Origin: JACDBD01 sp050743385
GTDB lineage: Bacteria > Actinomycetota > Acidimicrobiia > IMCC26256 > JACDBD01
Length of the DNA stretch: 5,523 nucleotides
Assembly: GCA_050743385.1 (NCBI GenBank)
Contig: JBOGFJ010000010.1
Span: 1 to 5,523, forward strand
Reading direction: 5' to 3'
Under the pieces are notes generated by a model that saw only the letters and a list, made by a program, of their open reading frames with translations, had not been told where the DNA came from and did not search any database. A program made the position numbers and the translations under genes. Shown piece after piece: positions 1 through 5,523 of the stretch (position 1 is its first letter; the number at the start of each line of letters is the position of its first letter).

Positions 1-1
1 G

Positions 2-157
2 TTCCAGCACCCGAAGCAGATCGCGTGGATGTGGCGTGAGGGTGGCTGGGAGCCGAGCGACTTAGCCGACCACTTCGACCAGGTGCTCGGCCAGCACCTG
101 CAGCACGTCGGCATGGTGATGCCCCAGGGCATGGAGTACGGGGAGAAGCAGGGCTGA
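2..157 (+). CDS. 3' end of an unrecognised protein gene (C-terminal 51 residues)
   Basis: An open frame enters from the left edge (first complete codon at base 2) and ends at TGA 155-157. The visible tail begins FQHPKQIAWMWREGGW and ends MEYGEKQG. It is hydrophilic to amphipathic, with a run of His, Gln and Met residues (GQHLQHVGMVMPQGM) and two Trp, and has no signal peptide or membrane segment. Codon use is GC3-rich like the neighbouring genes, which supports real coding. I do not recognise the family from this fragment. A C-terminal helix of an oxygenase or another enzyme is conceivable but unsupported. Its stop overlaps the likely CTG start of the isomerase-like gene (cTGA), suggesting one operon with coupled translation and hence possibly a shared catabolic or carbohydrate-related role. 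That role is inference from position only. Confidence 0.7.
   Translation, partial: FQHPKQIAWMWREGGWEPSDLADHFDQVLGQHLQHVGMVMPQGMEYGEKQG
140..145 (+). promoter_or_regulatory. Ribosome binding site deciding a CTG start
   Basis: The purine run GGGGAG at 140-145 lies 8 nt before CTG 154-156. It is the only Shine-Dalgarno-like sequence close to the beginning of the isomerase-like frame. It lies inside the end of the upstream gene, as expected for translationally coupled genes. It supports CTG 154 over the internal ATG at 259, which would delete the first strand and helix of the barrel. Confidence 0.45.
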
Positions 158-792
158 CGCCGAAGTTCCCGCTCGGGGTCGTCGACGTCGTCTACGCGCC
201 GCTCCCGGTCGAGGAGCGGGCGCGCCGAGCCGCCGCCGACGGGTTCGCGCACATCGACGTGATGGTCGACGTCGACGCGAGCGAACTCGCGCTGCCCGTC
301 GGGTGCCCGACGGCATTCCCGAAGCCGAGTCCCCGTTGGTGCTCGACCCCGGCGCCGCGCGACGGGCCCGGCGTCTGGGACCGCACGATCGAGCTGTTCC
401 GGGCGGCGCCCGGCGCGCTGGTCGAGCCGTGGGCCGGCTCGGTCGTCAACTCGACCGAGAAGTGCCGGTCGATGCTGGCGGAGGTGCCGGGCCTCCGGCT
501 GCTCGTCGACACCGGTCATGTCGCCGACTGGGGCGGCGATCCGCTCGACCTGCTGGCCGACGCGGCCCACGTCCAGCTCCGCCAGGGGCGGCCCGGCGCC
601 GCGCAGGCCCATGTCGACGACCCCGGCGGGGTCGTCGACTTCCCGGCGGTGATCGACCGGCTCGACGCGCTCCGCTACGACGGCCTGCTGAGCGTCGAAT
701 ACTTCGACCTCCCCGATGCGGGCTGGCCGCTCGCCGACCCTCGCCGGTGGGCGCTCGACCTCACCGCCGCGCTCCGCCCGCTGCTGGCGTAG
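154..792 (+). CDS. Sugar phosphate isomerase/epimerase-like TIM-barrel protein (AP endonuclease 2 / xylose isomerase-like superfamily)
   Basis: This 212-residue product looks like a cytoplasmic, metal-dependent isomerase or epimerase of the xylose isomerase-like TIM-barrel superfamily. The substrate cannot be predicted. Visible signals, counted from CTG 154, are a first strand GVVDVVYAPLP, a helix ERARRAAADGFAHIDV, Glu91 in VEPWAG, Asp119 and His122 in LLVDTGHVADW, His139 in AHVQLRQG, and Glu182 near the C-terminus in LLSVEYFD. This Glu/Asp-x-x-His/His/Glu set matches the usual divalent-metal ligands of the superfamily. Family members are commonly 250-290 residues, so this one is short, and the middle of the barrel (residues 45-85) looks compacted. 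The frame has no ATG or GTG before 256-261, yet good family-like sequence precedes that point. I therefore chose CTG 154, which has GGGGAG 8 nt upstream and overlaps the previous stop. The alternative is ATG 259, a 177-residue protein lacking the first strand and helix. The stop TAG 790-792 abuts the stop of the convergent TPR gene. Confidence 0.8.
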   Translation: MTPKFPLGVVDVVYAPLPVEERARRAAADGFAHIDVMVDVDASELALPVGCPTAFPKPSPRWCSTPAPRDGPGVWDRTIELFRAAPGALVEPWAGSVVNSTEKCRSMLAEVPGLRLLVDTGHVADWGGDPLDLLADAAHVQLRQGRPGAAQAHVDDPGGVVDFPAVIDRLDALRYDGLLSVEYFDLPDAGWPLADPRRWALDLTAALRPLLA

Positions 793-2223
793 TCACGACG
801 CGGCCGCGTCGAACCGGGAGCGATGCGACGCCGCGGCTTGCTCCGCGGCGCGTGCCTCCGCCTCGGCGCCCTGCCCGGCGAGGACGCGCGCTCGGGCCAG
901 TAGCCCGTATACGCTCGTGTCCCGCAGGCTGAGGCGCTCGTCGATCAGCGCCCGGGCCAGGTCGAGCCGCCCCGAGCGGATCGCCGACTCGGTCAGTGTC
1001 CGCTGGAGCACATCGCGTTGGGCGTGCGAGCCACCGAAGTGGTGGAACACCGTGCGGATCGGGAGCAGCTGTCCGACCACATCGGCGTGGCGACCCTCCG
1101 TGTACGCGACCACCGCCCTCGACGCCGGCAGACCGACTTCCGCGGCCATGGCCCGGTTCGAGCCCGGCTGCACCGGCGCGTCGGCGACATCGCGTTCGAG
1201 CCGCTCGATCACGGCCCGTGCGTCGCTCGTCCGGCCCGCGCCGCAGAGTGCGATCACCGCGTGGAAGTCGTTGAAGACGTACCACGGGTCGGCGGCCATC
1301 TGGCTCTCCCAGGCGGCGGCGAGCGTCGCGTACCGATCGCCGGTCTCGAACCCATCGAGCGTGAGCCGCCAGAGGAGCGCGCTGGCGTCGAGCATCACGA
1401 GCGAGACCTCCGGGGAGGCGTCGTTGTGCACCTCGGCGTCGTAGATCGACAGCGCCTCCTCGTAGCGGCCCGCCTCGAGCAGATAGAGGGCGAGGTGCCA
1501 CCAGTTGTGCGCGGTGAAGAGGTTGCCGCTGCCCCAGTCGGGCTCCCGCGTGCGAAGGAAGCGGATGCCGTCGTCGATGCGTCCCCGCATCTCGTAGGTG
1601 TGCACGACGGCGTGGACACCCCAGACGTCGTCGGGGTTGCGGTCGAGCGCCGCCAGGCCGACCGCCTCGGCGCGGTCGTAGTGACCGGACTCTTCGAGGC
1701 CGAAGGCCTGCAGGCCACGCACGAACCCGGTACGTGGGTCCTCGGGGTCGAAGCTCGGCAACGACCGCCCGATGCGATCACGCAGGTTCTGGGCATCGCC
1801 GACGAAGAAGTCGAGGATCTGCCCGACCTGCAGCGCGAGCACGTCGGTCGGCCAGCGGACGAGCAACTCGTCGAGCGTCCGGGCGGCCGCGTGCCACCGA
1901 TCGTCGAGCCAGGCGTCGATCGCGGCGGCGTGTGCGGTCTCGCGTTCGTTCAGCGGGATGGTCGAGAGGGCGGCGGCCGCCTGGCGGGCGCCGTCGAGGT
2001 CGGGAGCGTCGGTCGACATCAGCGAGAGGTAGGCCATGAAGACCCGCCCCATCGGCAGCGCCTGCGGGTCGGATGCGATGCCCTCGGCGGCCGTCACGAC
2101 GTCGGGGTGGTAACGCAGCAACAGGTCGACGGCCTCGTCGTACCGGGCGACGGCCTCGGCGCTGCCCGAGATCGGGTTGCCGCCGCCGTCGACTACTGCG
2201 TTCGGGATAGTAGTGGAAGTCAT
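793..2223 (-). CDS. TTC38-like tetratricopeptide repeat protein
   Basis: A 476-residue soluble protein built of helical repeats, with no signal peptide or membrane segment. TPR-like helix pairs are clear at about residues 168-198 (GLEESGHYDRAEAVGLAALDRNPDD), 201-222 and 239-265 (HNWWHLALYLLEAGRYEEALSIYD), with degenerate ones at 408-462. The phrases GVHAVVHTYEM, REPDWGSGNLFTAHNWWHLALY and HHFGGSHAQRDVLQRTL are typical, from memory, of the TTC38 family. That family is shared by bacteria and animals, is about 470 residues long and has no established biochemical function. Histidines 204, 208, 239, 243, 321, 394, 395 and 400 fall in the most family-like segments, including two HxxxH patterns. The start is ATG (complement of 2221-2223), preceded by AGAGG with 7-nt spacing. 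The open frame continues further upstream, but that part lies in another frame over the GNAT gene and is a shadow. It follows the GNAT gene by 38 bp and is probably co-transcribed. Its TGA directly abuts the stop of the convergent isomerase-like gene. A role as a protein-interaction scaffold or as an uncharacterised enzyme is possible, and the sequence does not decide. Confidence 0.88.
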   Translation of the reverse strand: MTSTTIPNAVVDGGGNPISGSAEAVARYDEAVDLLLRYHPDVVTAAEGIASDPQALPMGRVFMAYLSLMSTDAPDLDGARQAAAALSTIPLNERETAHAAAIDAWLDDRWHAAARTLDELLVRWPTDVLALQVGQILDFFVGDAQNLRDRIGRSLPSFDPEDPRTGFVRGLQAFGLEESGHYDRAEAVGLAALDRNPDDVWGVHAVVHTYEMRGRIDDGIRFLRTREPDWGSGNLFTAHNWWHLALYLLEAGRYEEALSIYDAEVHNDASPEVSLVMLDASALLWRLTLDGFETGDRYATLAAAWESQMAADPWYVFNDFHAVIALCGAGRTSDARAVIERLERDVADAPVQPGSNRAMAAEVGLPASRAVVAYTEGRHADVVGQLLPIRTVFHHFGGSHAQRDVLQRTLTESAIRSGRLDLARALIDERLSLRDTSVYGLLARARVLAGQGAEAEARAAEQAAASHRSRFDAAAS

Positions 2224-2227
2224 GGCG

Positions 2228-2237
2228 TTTCCTCTCT
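2228..2237 (-). promoter_or_regulatory. Ribosome binding site of the TTC38-like gene
   Basis: On the minus strand the purine run AGAGAGGAAA ends just before ACGCC-ATG-like sequence. The AGAGG core (2231-2235) is 7 nt from the ATG at 2223. It fixes the start of the 476-residue protein despite the longer open frame upstream. By contrast, neither the GNAT gene nor the regulator gene has such a site at its chosen start. Confidence 0.65.
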
Positions 2238-2261
2238 TGGTGATGATCTCTCGGTTCCGGA

Positions 2262-3077
2262 TCAGTTCGTCGGGGGGCGCTCTCGCGCCCAGAGCGTCAG
2301 ACGGAGGAGAGCGATGAAGCCGAGCGCTTCGGCCCCCGGGCGGCTGAGGTCGCTGAACACGCCGGCCATCCAGGCGTCGGGGGAGGCGAGCAGCCGCGTG
2401 ACCGCGAGCTGACGCCAGAGGCCTCGCCGGCGGGCGGTCGCGACCGTCGCCCCGAAGGCGAGGGTGCCGATGCCGTGCGCGGCGAATGCCGCCGCCGCGC
2501 TCACCGCGTGCCCGTCGGCCGAAGCCGTCCAGAAGCGCAGGCGCGGATCGTCGAGGAGGGCGGGACCGGCCATCGTGCCCGGGGGCGCGCCATCGAGCTC
2601 CGGGAGGGGATAGCCCTCGACCGCCACCCGTTCCCAGGTGGCGAGGTCGCTCACGCTCCGGACCTCGCGCACGGCGTCGACCGCGGTCGCGGGTGGTGGC
2701 AGGTCGCGTGCGGGCGGCCGCACGAGCAGCGGGGGGTGACCCGACAGCCGCCAGCCTCGCTCGCGCAGATCGGGCGTCGGCCACGCGCTCCAGAGCAGGG
2801 CCTCACCGGCCCCTCCGGCGAAGAACGTTTCGACCTCTTCGAGCGTCTCGTCCCAATCGGTCGGTGGCTGCAGCAGGGTCGCGGCGTTCCAGTACCCGCT
2901 CGCGCTCCCGAGGTCGGCCGCGCCGATCGCCGGCGTGTCGAGCGTGCGGCCACCGGCGGCGCGGGCGAAGGTCGCGTTGAGCTCGCTGGCGTGGAAGAGG
3001 TACCGGCGCAGCATCGTGTCTGCCACCGGCACTCCCGGCTCCCAGCCGGTCGTCAGCGTCTCCGACGCAACGGTCAT
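2262..3077 (-). CDS. GNAT-family N-acetyltransferase-like protein
   Basis: A 271-residue cytoplasmic protein whose C-terminal third resembles the Gcn5-related N-acetyltransferase fold, which moves acetyl from acetyl-CoA to an amine. Residues 182-211 form the strand-rich part (WTASADGHAVSAAAAF, then GIGTLAFGATVAT). Residues 216-225 (RRRGLWRQLA) sit where the CoA pyrophosphate loop belongs. Residues 240-255 (VFSDLSRPGAEALGF) resemble the closing helix with its L-GF ending. The N-terminal half, with RRYLFHASELN, LLWSAWPTPDL and GWRLSGHPPLLVRPP, resembles extensions of some two-part actinobacterial GNATs. Substrate is unknown. In the loop the last Gly/Ala of the R-x-x-G-x-G/A pattern is Trp221. 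ATG (complement 3075-3077) is preferred. It has no Shine-Dalgarno but a -10-like box 6 nt upstream, suggesting a leaderless mRNA. Alternatives are GTG (complement 3129-3131), which runs through the repeat array, and ATG (complement 3012-3014), with GGTGG 8 nt upstream. It probably leads an operon with the TTC38-like gene. Confidence 0.72.
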   Translation of the reverse strand: MTVASETLTTGWEPGVPVADTMLRRYLFHASELNATFARAAGGRTLDTPAIGAADLGSASGYWNAATLLQPPTDWDETLEEVETFFAGGAGEALLWSAWPTPDLRERGWRLSGHPPLLVRPPARDLPPPATAVDAVREVRSVSDLATWERVAVEGYPLPELDGAPPGTMAGPALLDDPRLRFWTASADGHAVSAAAAFAAHGIGTLAFGATVATARRRGLWRQLAVTRLLASPDAWMAGVFSDLSRPGAEALGFIALLRLTLWARERPPTN

Positions 3078-3083
3078 GGGAGC

Positions 3084-3089
3084 AGAATG
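3084..3089 (-). promoter_or_regulatory. Candidate leaderless -10 box for the GNAT-TPR operon
   Basis: The minus strand reads CATTCT, close to the actinobacterial TANNNT -10 pattern with a mismatch at the first base. It is followed by 6 nt and then the GNAT ATG. The spacing is right for a transcript that begins at the start codon. I see no convincing -35 hexamer at 16-19 bp, as might be expected of an activator-dependent promoter. Confidence 0.3.
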
Positions 3090-3100
3090 CGGGACGCGGC

Positions 3101-3142
3101 TCGCAGCACGATTGCATGCCGCTTGCACCACCGGATCGCAGC
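3101..3142. promoter_or_regulatory. Candidate operator: TYGCA direct repeats at 11-bp spacing
   Basis: Heptamers TCGCAGC (3101-3107), TTGCATG (3112-3118) and TTGCACC (3123-3129) start exactly 11 bp apart. A fourth unit, TCGCAGC (3136-3142), identical to the first, follows after 13 bp. All share TYGCA and point in the + direction. The array fills the middle of the 88-bp intergenic region between the two divergent starts. SARP-family winged-helix/BTAD proteins are known to bind tandem heptamers spaced about one helical turn (11 bp) upstream of -10 boxes, so this array fits as the binding site of the adjacent regulator. The last unit ends 11 bp before the + strand -10 box, against about 8 bp in studied SARP promoters. 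Assignment to this regulator is inference. Confidence 0.45.
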
Positions 3143-3153
3143 GTCGTTGGGCC

Positions 3154-3159
3154 TAGCGT
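3154..3159 (+). promoter_or_regulatory. Candidate leaderless -10 box for the AfsR/SARP-type regulator
   Basis: TAGCGT matches the TANNNT -10 pattern and lies 6 nt before GTG 3166, the expected geometry for a leaderless mRNA starting at the initiation codon. No Shine-Dalgarno sequence precedes the GTG. No good -35 hexamer is found at 16-19 bp. The TTGCAC at 3123-3128 is 25 bp away and too distant. The TAG inside the box is also the in-frame stop that limits the coding frame upstream. Confidence 0.45.
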
Positions 3160-3165
3160 TACGGC

Positions 3166-5523
3166 GTGCGTTTCCGCGTGCTCGGCCCGGTCGAGCTGGT
3201 CGATCCCGACGGCGATGCTGAGCCCGTCCGGAGCCCCAACCAACAGCGGATCCTGGCGCTGTTGCTCTCCCGCGTCGGCGAGGTCGTGCCGATCGACACC
3301 ATCGTCGACGCCCTCTGGAGGGACGATCCGCCGCGGAGTGCCGTCGCCACTCTGCGCACGTACGTCTCGCGCTTGCGTACGTCAATCGGCGACGACCTGG
3401 CGACGCGGGGGTCGGGGTACGCGCTCGTGGTGGACGCCACCGACGTCGACGCCGGGCGGTTCGAGACGCTCGCCGGCGACGCCGCCGTGGCCGAGCCCGC
3501 GCGCGCCCTCGCTCTCCTCGACGAAGCGCTTGCACTGTGGCGCGGCCCCGCGTTCGGTGACCACGCCGACGTCGAGTGGATCGCGCCCGAGGCGCGCCGG
3601 CTCGAGGAGCTGCGCCGGGCCACCACTGAGTCGCGCATCGATGCGCTGCTCGGCGCCGGGAAGGTCGACGAAGCCGTCGCCGCCGCCGAGGCGCTGGTGA
3701 CGAGCGAACCGCTGCGCGAGGGAGCGTGGGCCGCACTGATCGGGTCGCTCGCCGCCCAGGGCCGTACCGCTGACGCGCTGCGCGCGTTCCAGCGGGCCGG
3801 CGATGCCCTCGCCGAGGCTGGACTCGAGCCGTCGCCCATCCTGCGCGACGCCGAGCGGGCCGTCCTCGCGGGCGAGATCGACACGCCGCCGGCCGTGTCC
3901 GTCCCACTCGCGCGCGAACGATCGGTGCCGCCGGTACCGGCGTCGTCGCTGGTGGGGCGCGACCACGATCGCGAGGTCGTGCTCGGACTGCTCGGGGACG
4001 CACGCGTGGTGACGCTCGTCGGCCCCGGTGGGGTCGGCAAGACGCGCCTCGCCCTGGAGGTTGCGCGTACTGCGGCGGAACGGCACGCATTGGGCGCGAA
4101 GGTCGCCGAGCTCGCGCCCCTCCCCGACGGGACCGGCGTCGCCGACACGGTCGTCCACGCGCTCGGGCTGACCGCCGACGCGCACTCCGCCTTGGACGCG
4201 CTCGACCGCGCCGGCGCGCTCGACGTGCTTCTCGTCCTCGACAACGCCGAGCACGTCGTGGACGTGGTCGCCGAAGTCGTCGAGCGGATCGTCGCCGGCG
4301 GCGATGCCATCCGCATCCTCGTGACGAGTCGGGAGCGACTCGGTGTGGACGGCGAGCACCTCTCCCCGGTCGCGCCGCTGCCGACCGGCGAGGCGGGATC
4401 ACCGGCGAGACGGCTCCTCGTGCAGCGGGCGGCCGCGGCTGCACCCGGTCTCGCCGTCGATGTCGACGACGACAACGTCGCCCGCATCGTCGAGCGCGTC
4501 GACGGGCTGCCGCTCGCGATCGAGATGGCGGCGGCGCAGCTGCCGACCACCTCGTTGCCCGAACTGGCCGACGGGCTCGACGACCGGCTGGCCGACCTTC
4601 GCTCGCCTCGTCGTCTGGCTCCCGAGCGGCACCGAACCCTGGCGGCGGTGCTCGAGTGGTCGGAGACGCGCCTCGACGGCACTCAACGCGCCATCCTCGC
4701 CGAGCTGTCGGTCTTCGCCGGTCCGGTCACGGCCGACGACATCGTCGGCGTGTTGGGCGATCCCGGGGTGGTCGACGCCGTCCGGTCACTCGCCGACTGC
4801 TCCCTCGTCCTCGTCGACCGAGCGGGACCAGCGACGCGGTACTCGCTCCTCCAGACGGTGCGCGAGTTCGCCGCCGCCCGCGCCGATCAGCGGGCCACGA
4901 CCGCTGACCTCGCTCGCCGGCACGCCGGATGGTTCCTCGGCGTGGCCCATGCGGCCGACGCGCAGCTCCGCACGAGCGCGGAGCCGTCGGGCTTCCAGCG
5001 CATCGAGTCCGTCTTCGCCGAGCTGCGCGCCGCGCACCGCTGGGGACGCGCGCACGACCCGGCGATGGCAGGCGCGCTGTCCGCCGCGCTCCATCTGTAC
5101 GCGCAGACTCGCTTGGTGGACGAGCCGCTGCGCTGGGCCGAGTTGATCGTCGACGAGCTCGCGGACGACGATGCGAACCTCCCGATCGTCCTTGCCTCGG
5201 TGGCGACGCGCACCATGAACGCGGGCGATCTCGAATCCGGTCGCCAGCTGGCACAGCGAGCGGTCGCGCTCGCTCGCACGGACGCCGCCGCCATGCCGGC
5301 GCTCGAGGCGCTCGGTGACGTGTGCGTCTACGCCGGCCGGCTCGCCGACACCGTCACCGCGGACGAGGAGCTCATCCGACGAGCTGACCGCGTCGCAGAC
5401 CGGCACTACGGGGTGATCGCCCGGACGAGCCTCGCGATGGCTCAGAGCTATGGCGGGGAGCCGGCGATGCCACCGGAGGTCGAGGACGACCTCGGGCCGA
5501 CGGCCCGGGCCTGGCTGGCGTAT
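3166..5523 (+). CDS. AfsR/SARP-family transcriptional regulator, BTAD-NTPase-TPR type (3' truncated by the window)
   Basis: An uninterrupted frame of 786 codons from GTG 3166 to the edge. Domains in order are as follows. An OmpR-like winged helix (about 1-90) has FRVLGPVEL and recognition helix AVATLRTYVSRLRTSIG (59-75). A BTAD all-helical domain (about 95-240) contains LALWRGPAFGD. A Pro/Val-rich linker (240-260) follows. An NB-ARC-like NTPase starts at LVGR (262-265), with Walker A GPGGVGKT (286-293), Walker B LLVLDN (355-360, Asp359), TSR (387-389) and GLPLA (447-451). A winged-helix-like part includes LAAVLEWSETRL and YSLLQTVREFAA (559-569). A helical TPR-like region runs from about 590 to the edge. 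Such proteins bind promoter repeats, with ATP binding and TPRs taken to sense or restrain activity; many control secondary metabolism or growth-linked genes. TAG at 3154 rules out a longer N-terminus. Full-length relatives are often 900-1100 residues, so part of the TPR region is missing here. No frameshift or missing Walker residue is seen. It is divergent from the GNAT-TPR operon and is probably its regulator. Confidence 0.93.
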   Translation, partial: MRFRVLGPVELVDPDGDAEPVRSPNQQRILALLLSRVGEVVPIDTIVDALWRDDPPRSAVATLRTYVSRLRTSIGDDLATRGSGYALVVDATDVDAGRFETLAGDAAVAEPARALALLDEALALWRGPAFGDHADVEWIAPEARRLEELRRATTESRIDALLGAGKVDEAVAAAEALVTSEPLREGAWAALIGSLAAQGRTADALRAFQRAGDALAEAGLEPSPILRDAERAVLAGEIDTPPAVSVPLARERSVPPVPASSLVGRDHDREVVLGLLGDARVVTLVGPGGVGKTRLALEVARTAAERHALGAKVAELAPLPDGTGVADTVVHALGLTADAHSALDALDRAGALDVLLVLDNAEHVVDVVAEVVERIVAGGDAIRILVTSRERLGVDGEHLSPVAPLPTGEAGSPARRLLVQRAAAAAPGLAVDVDDDNVARIVERVDGLPLAIEMAAAQLPTTSLPELADGLDDRLADLRSPRRLAPERHRTLAAVLEWSETRLDGTQRAILAELSVFAGPVTADDIVGVLGDPGVVDAVRSLADCSLVLVDRAGPATRYSLLQTVREFAAARADQRATTADLARRHAGWFLGVAHAADAQLRTSAEPSGFQRIESVFAELRAAHRWGRAHDPAMAGALSAALHLYAQTRLVDEPLRWAELIVDELADDDANLPIVLASVATRTMNAGDLESGRQLAQRAVALARTDAAAMPALEALGDVCVYAGRLADTVTADEELIRRADRVADRHYGVIARTSLAMAQSYGGEPAMPPEVEDDLGPTARAWLAY

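Noticed and set aside
1..316. Arg-rich minus-strand frames at 62-316 and 192-512
   Set aside because: They are antisense to the two + strand genes, are low complexity and have no initiation signals.
1018..2412. 464-codon + strand open frame antisense to the TTC38-like gene
   Set aside because: It is a shadow created by GC-rich codon structure. The product shows low-complexity, charge-biased sequence with no family resemblance, while the minus strand encodes a clear TPR protein with a ribosome binding site.
2224..2784. N-terminal extension of the TTC38-like frame to give 663 residues
   Set aside because: The extra 187 residues are Arg/Ala/Pro-rich noise overlapping the GNAT gene in another frame. 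The ATG at 2223 has a good ribosome binding site and starts the recognisable protein.
3114..3119. GCATGC palindrome as a dyad operator
   Set aside because: The symmetry covers only six bases and arms do not extend. The direct repeats explain the same bases better.
3123..3128. TTGCAC as a -35 box for the regulator
   Set aside because: It is 25 bp from TAGCGT, too far for a normal 16-19 bp spacer. It is better explained as one of the TYGCA repeats.
3078..3131. GTG start giving an 18-residue longer GNAT protein
   Set aside because: It lacks a Shine-Dalgarno sequence, runs through the repeat array and -10-like box, and the extra residues do not look like the family N-terminus.
3159..4682. 507-codon and 456-codon minus-strand open frames (3159-4682 and 3074-4444) across the regulator gene
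   Set aside because: Both products are Arg/Ser/Ala-rich without recognisable motifs, and the + strand frame carries intact winged-helix, Walker A and Walker B motifs over the same bases.

Overview
The window is very GC-rich, and its coding frames nearly always end in G or C at codon position three. Together with an AfsR/SARP-type regulator (winged helix, BTAD, NTPase, TPR) and leaderless-looking promoters, this points to a chromosomal segment of a high-GC actinobacterium. The genus cannot be read from the sequence. No mobile element, CRISPR array, tRNA or rRNA is visible.

Layout. (1) Bases 2-157, + strand: the last 51 codons of a gene whose family I cannot name. (2) Bases 154-792, + strand: a compact sugar phosphate isomerase/epimerase-like TIM barrel. 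It probably starts at a CTG that overlaps the upstream stop codon, so the two genes look translationally coupled. (3) Bases 793-2223, - strand: a 476-residue TTC38-like tetratricopeptide repeat protein. Its stop codon directly abuts the stop of the isomerase gene. (4) Bases 2262-3077, - strand: a GNAT-like acetyltransferase, 38 bp upstream of the TPR gene and probably in one operon with it. (5) Bases 3078-3165: an 88-bp divergent intergenic region with back-to-back -10-like boxes, each 6 nt from a start codon, and three TYGCA-type repeats at exactly 11-bp spacing plus a fourth nearby. (6) Bases 3166-5523, + strand: the first 786 codons of a large AfsR/SARP-family regulator that starts with GTG and runs off the window.

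Reading as a system: a signal-integrating ATPase regulator is divergently paired with a GNAT-TPR operon across an operator-like repeat array. The simplest inference is that the regulator controls the GNAT/TTC38-like pair and itself. What the pair does is unknown. The TTC38-like protein carries two HxxxH motifs and further histidines, which may make it more than a scaffold. The two + strand genes at the left edge look like a separate metabolic transcription unit meeting this locus tail to tail.
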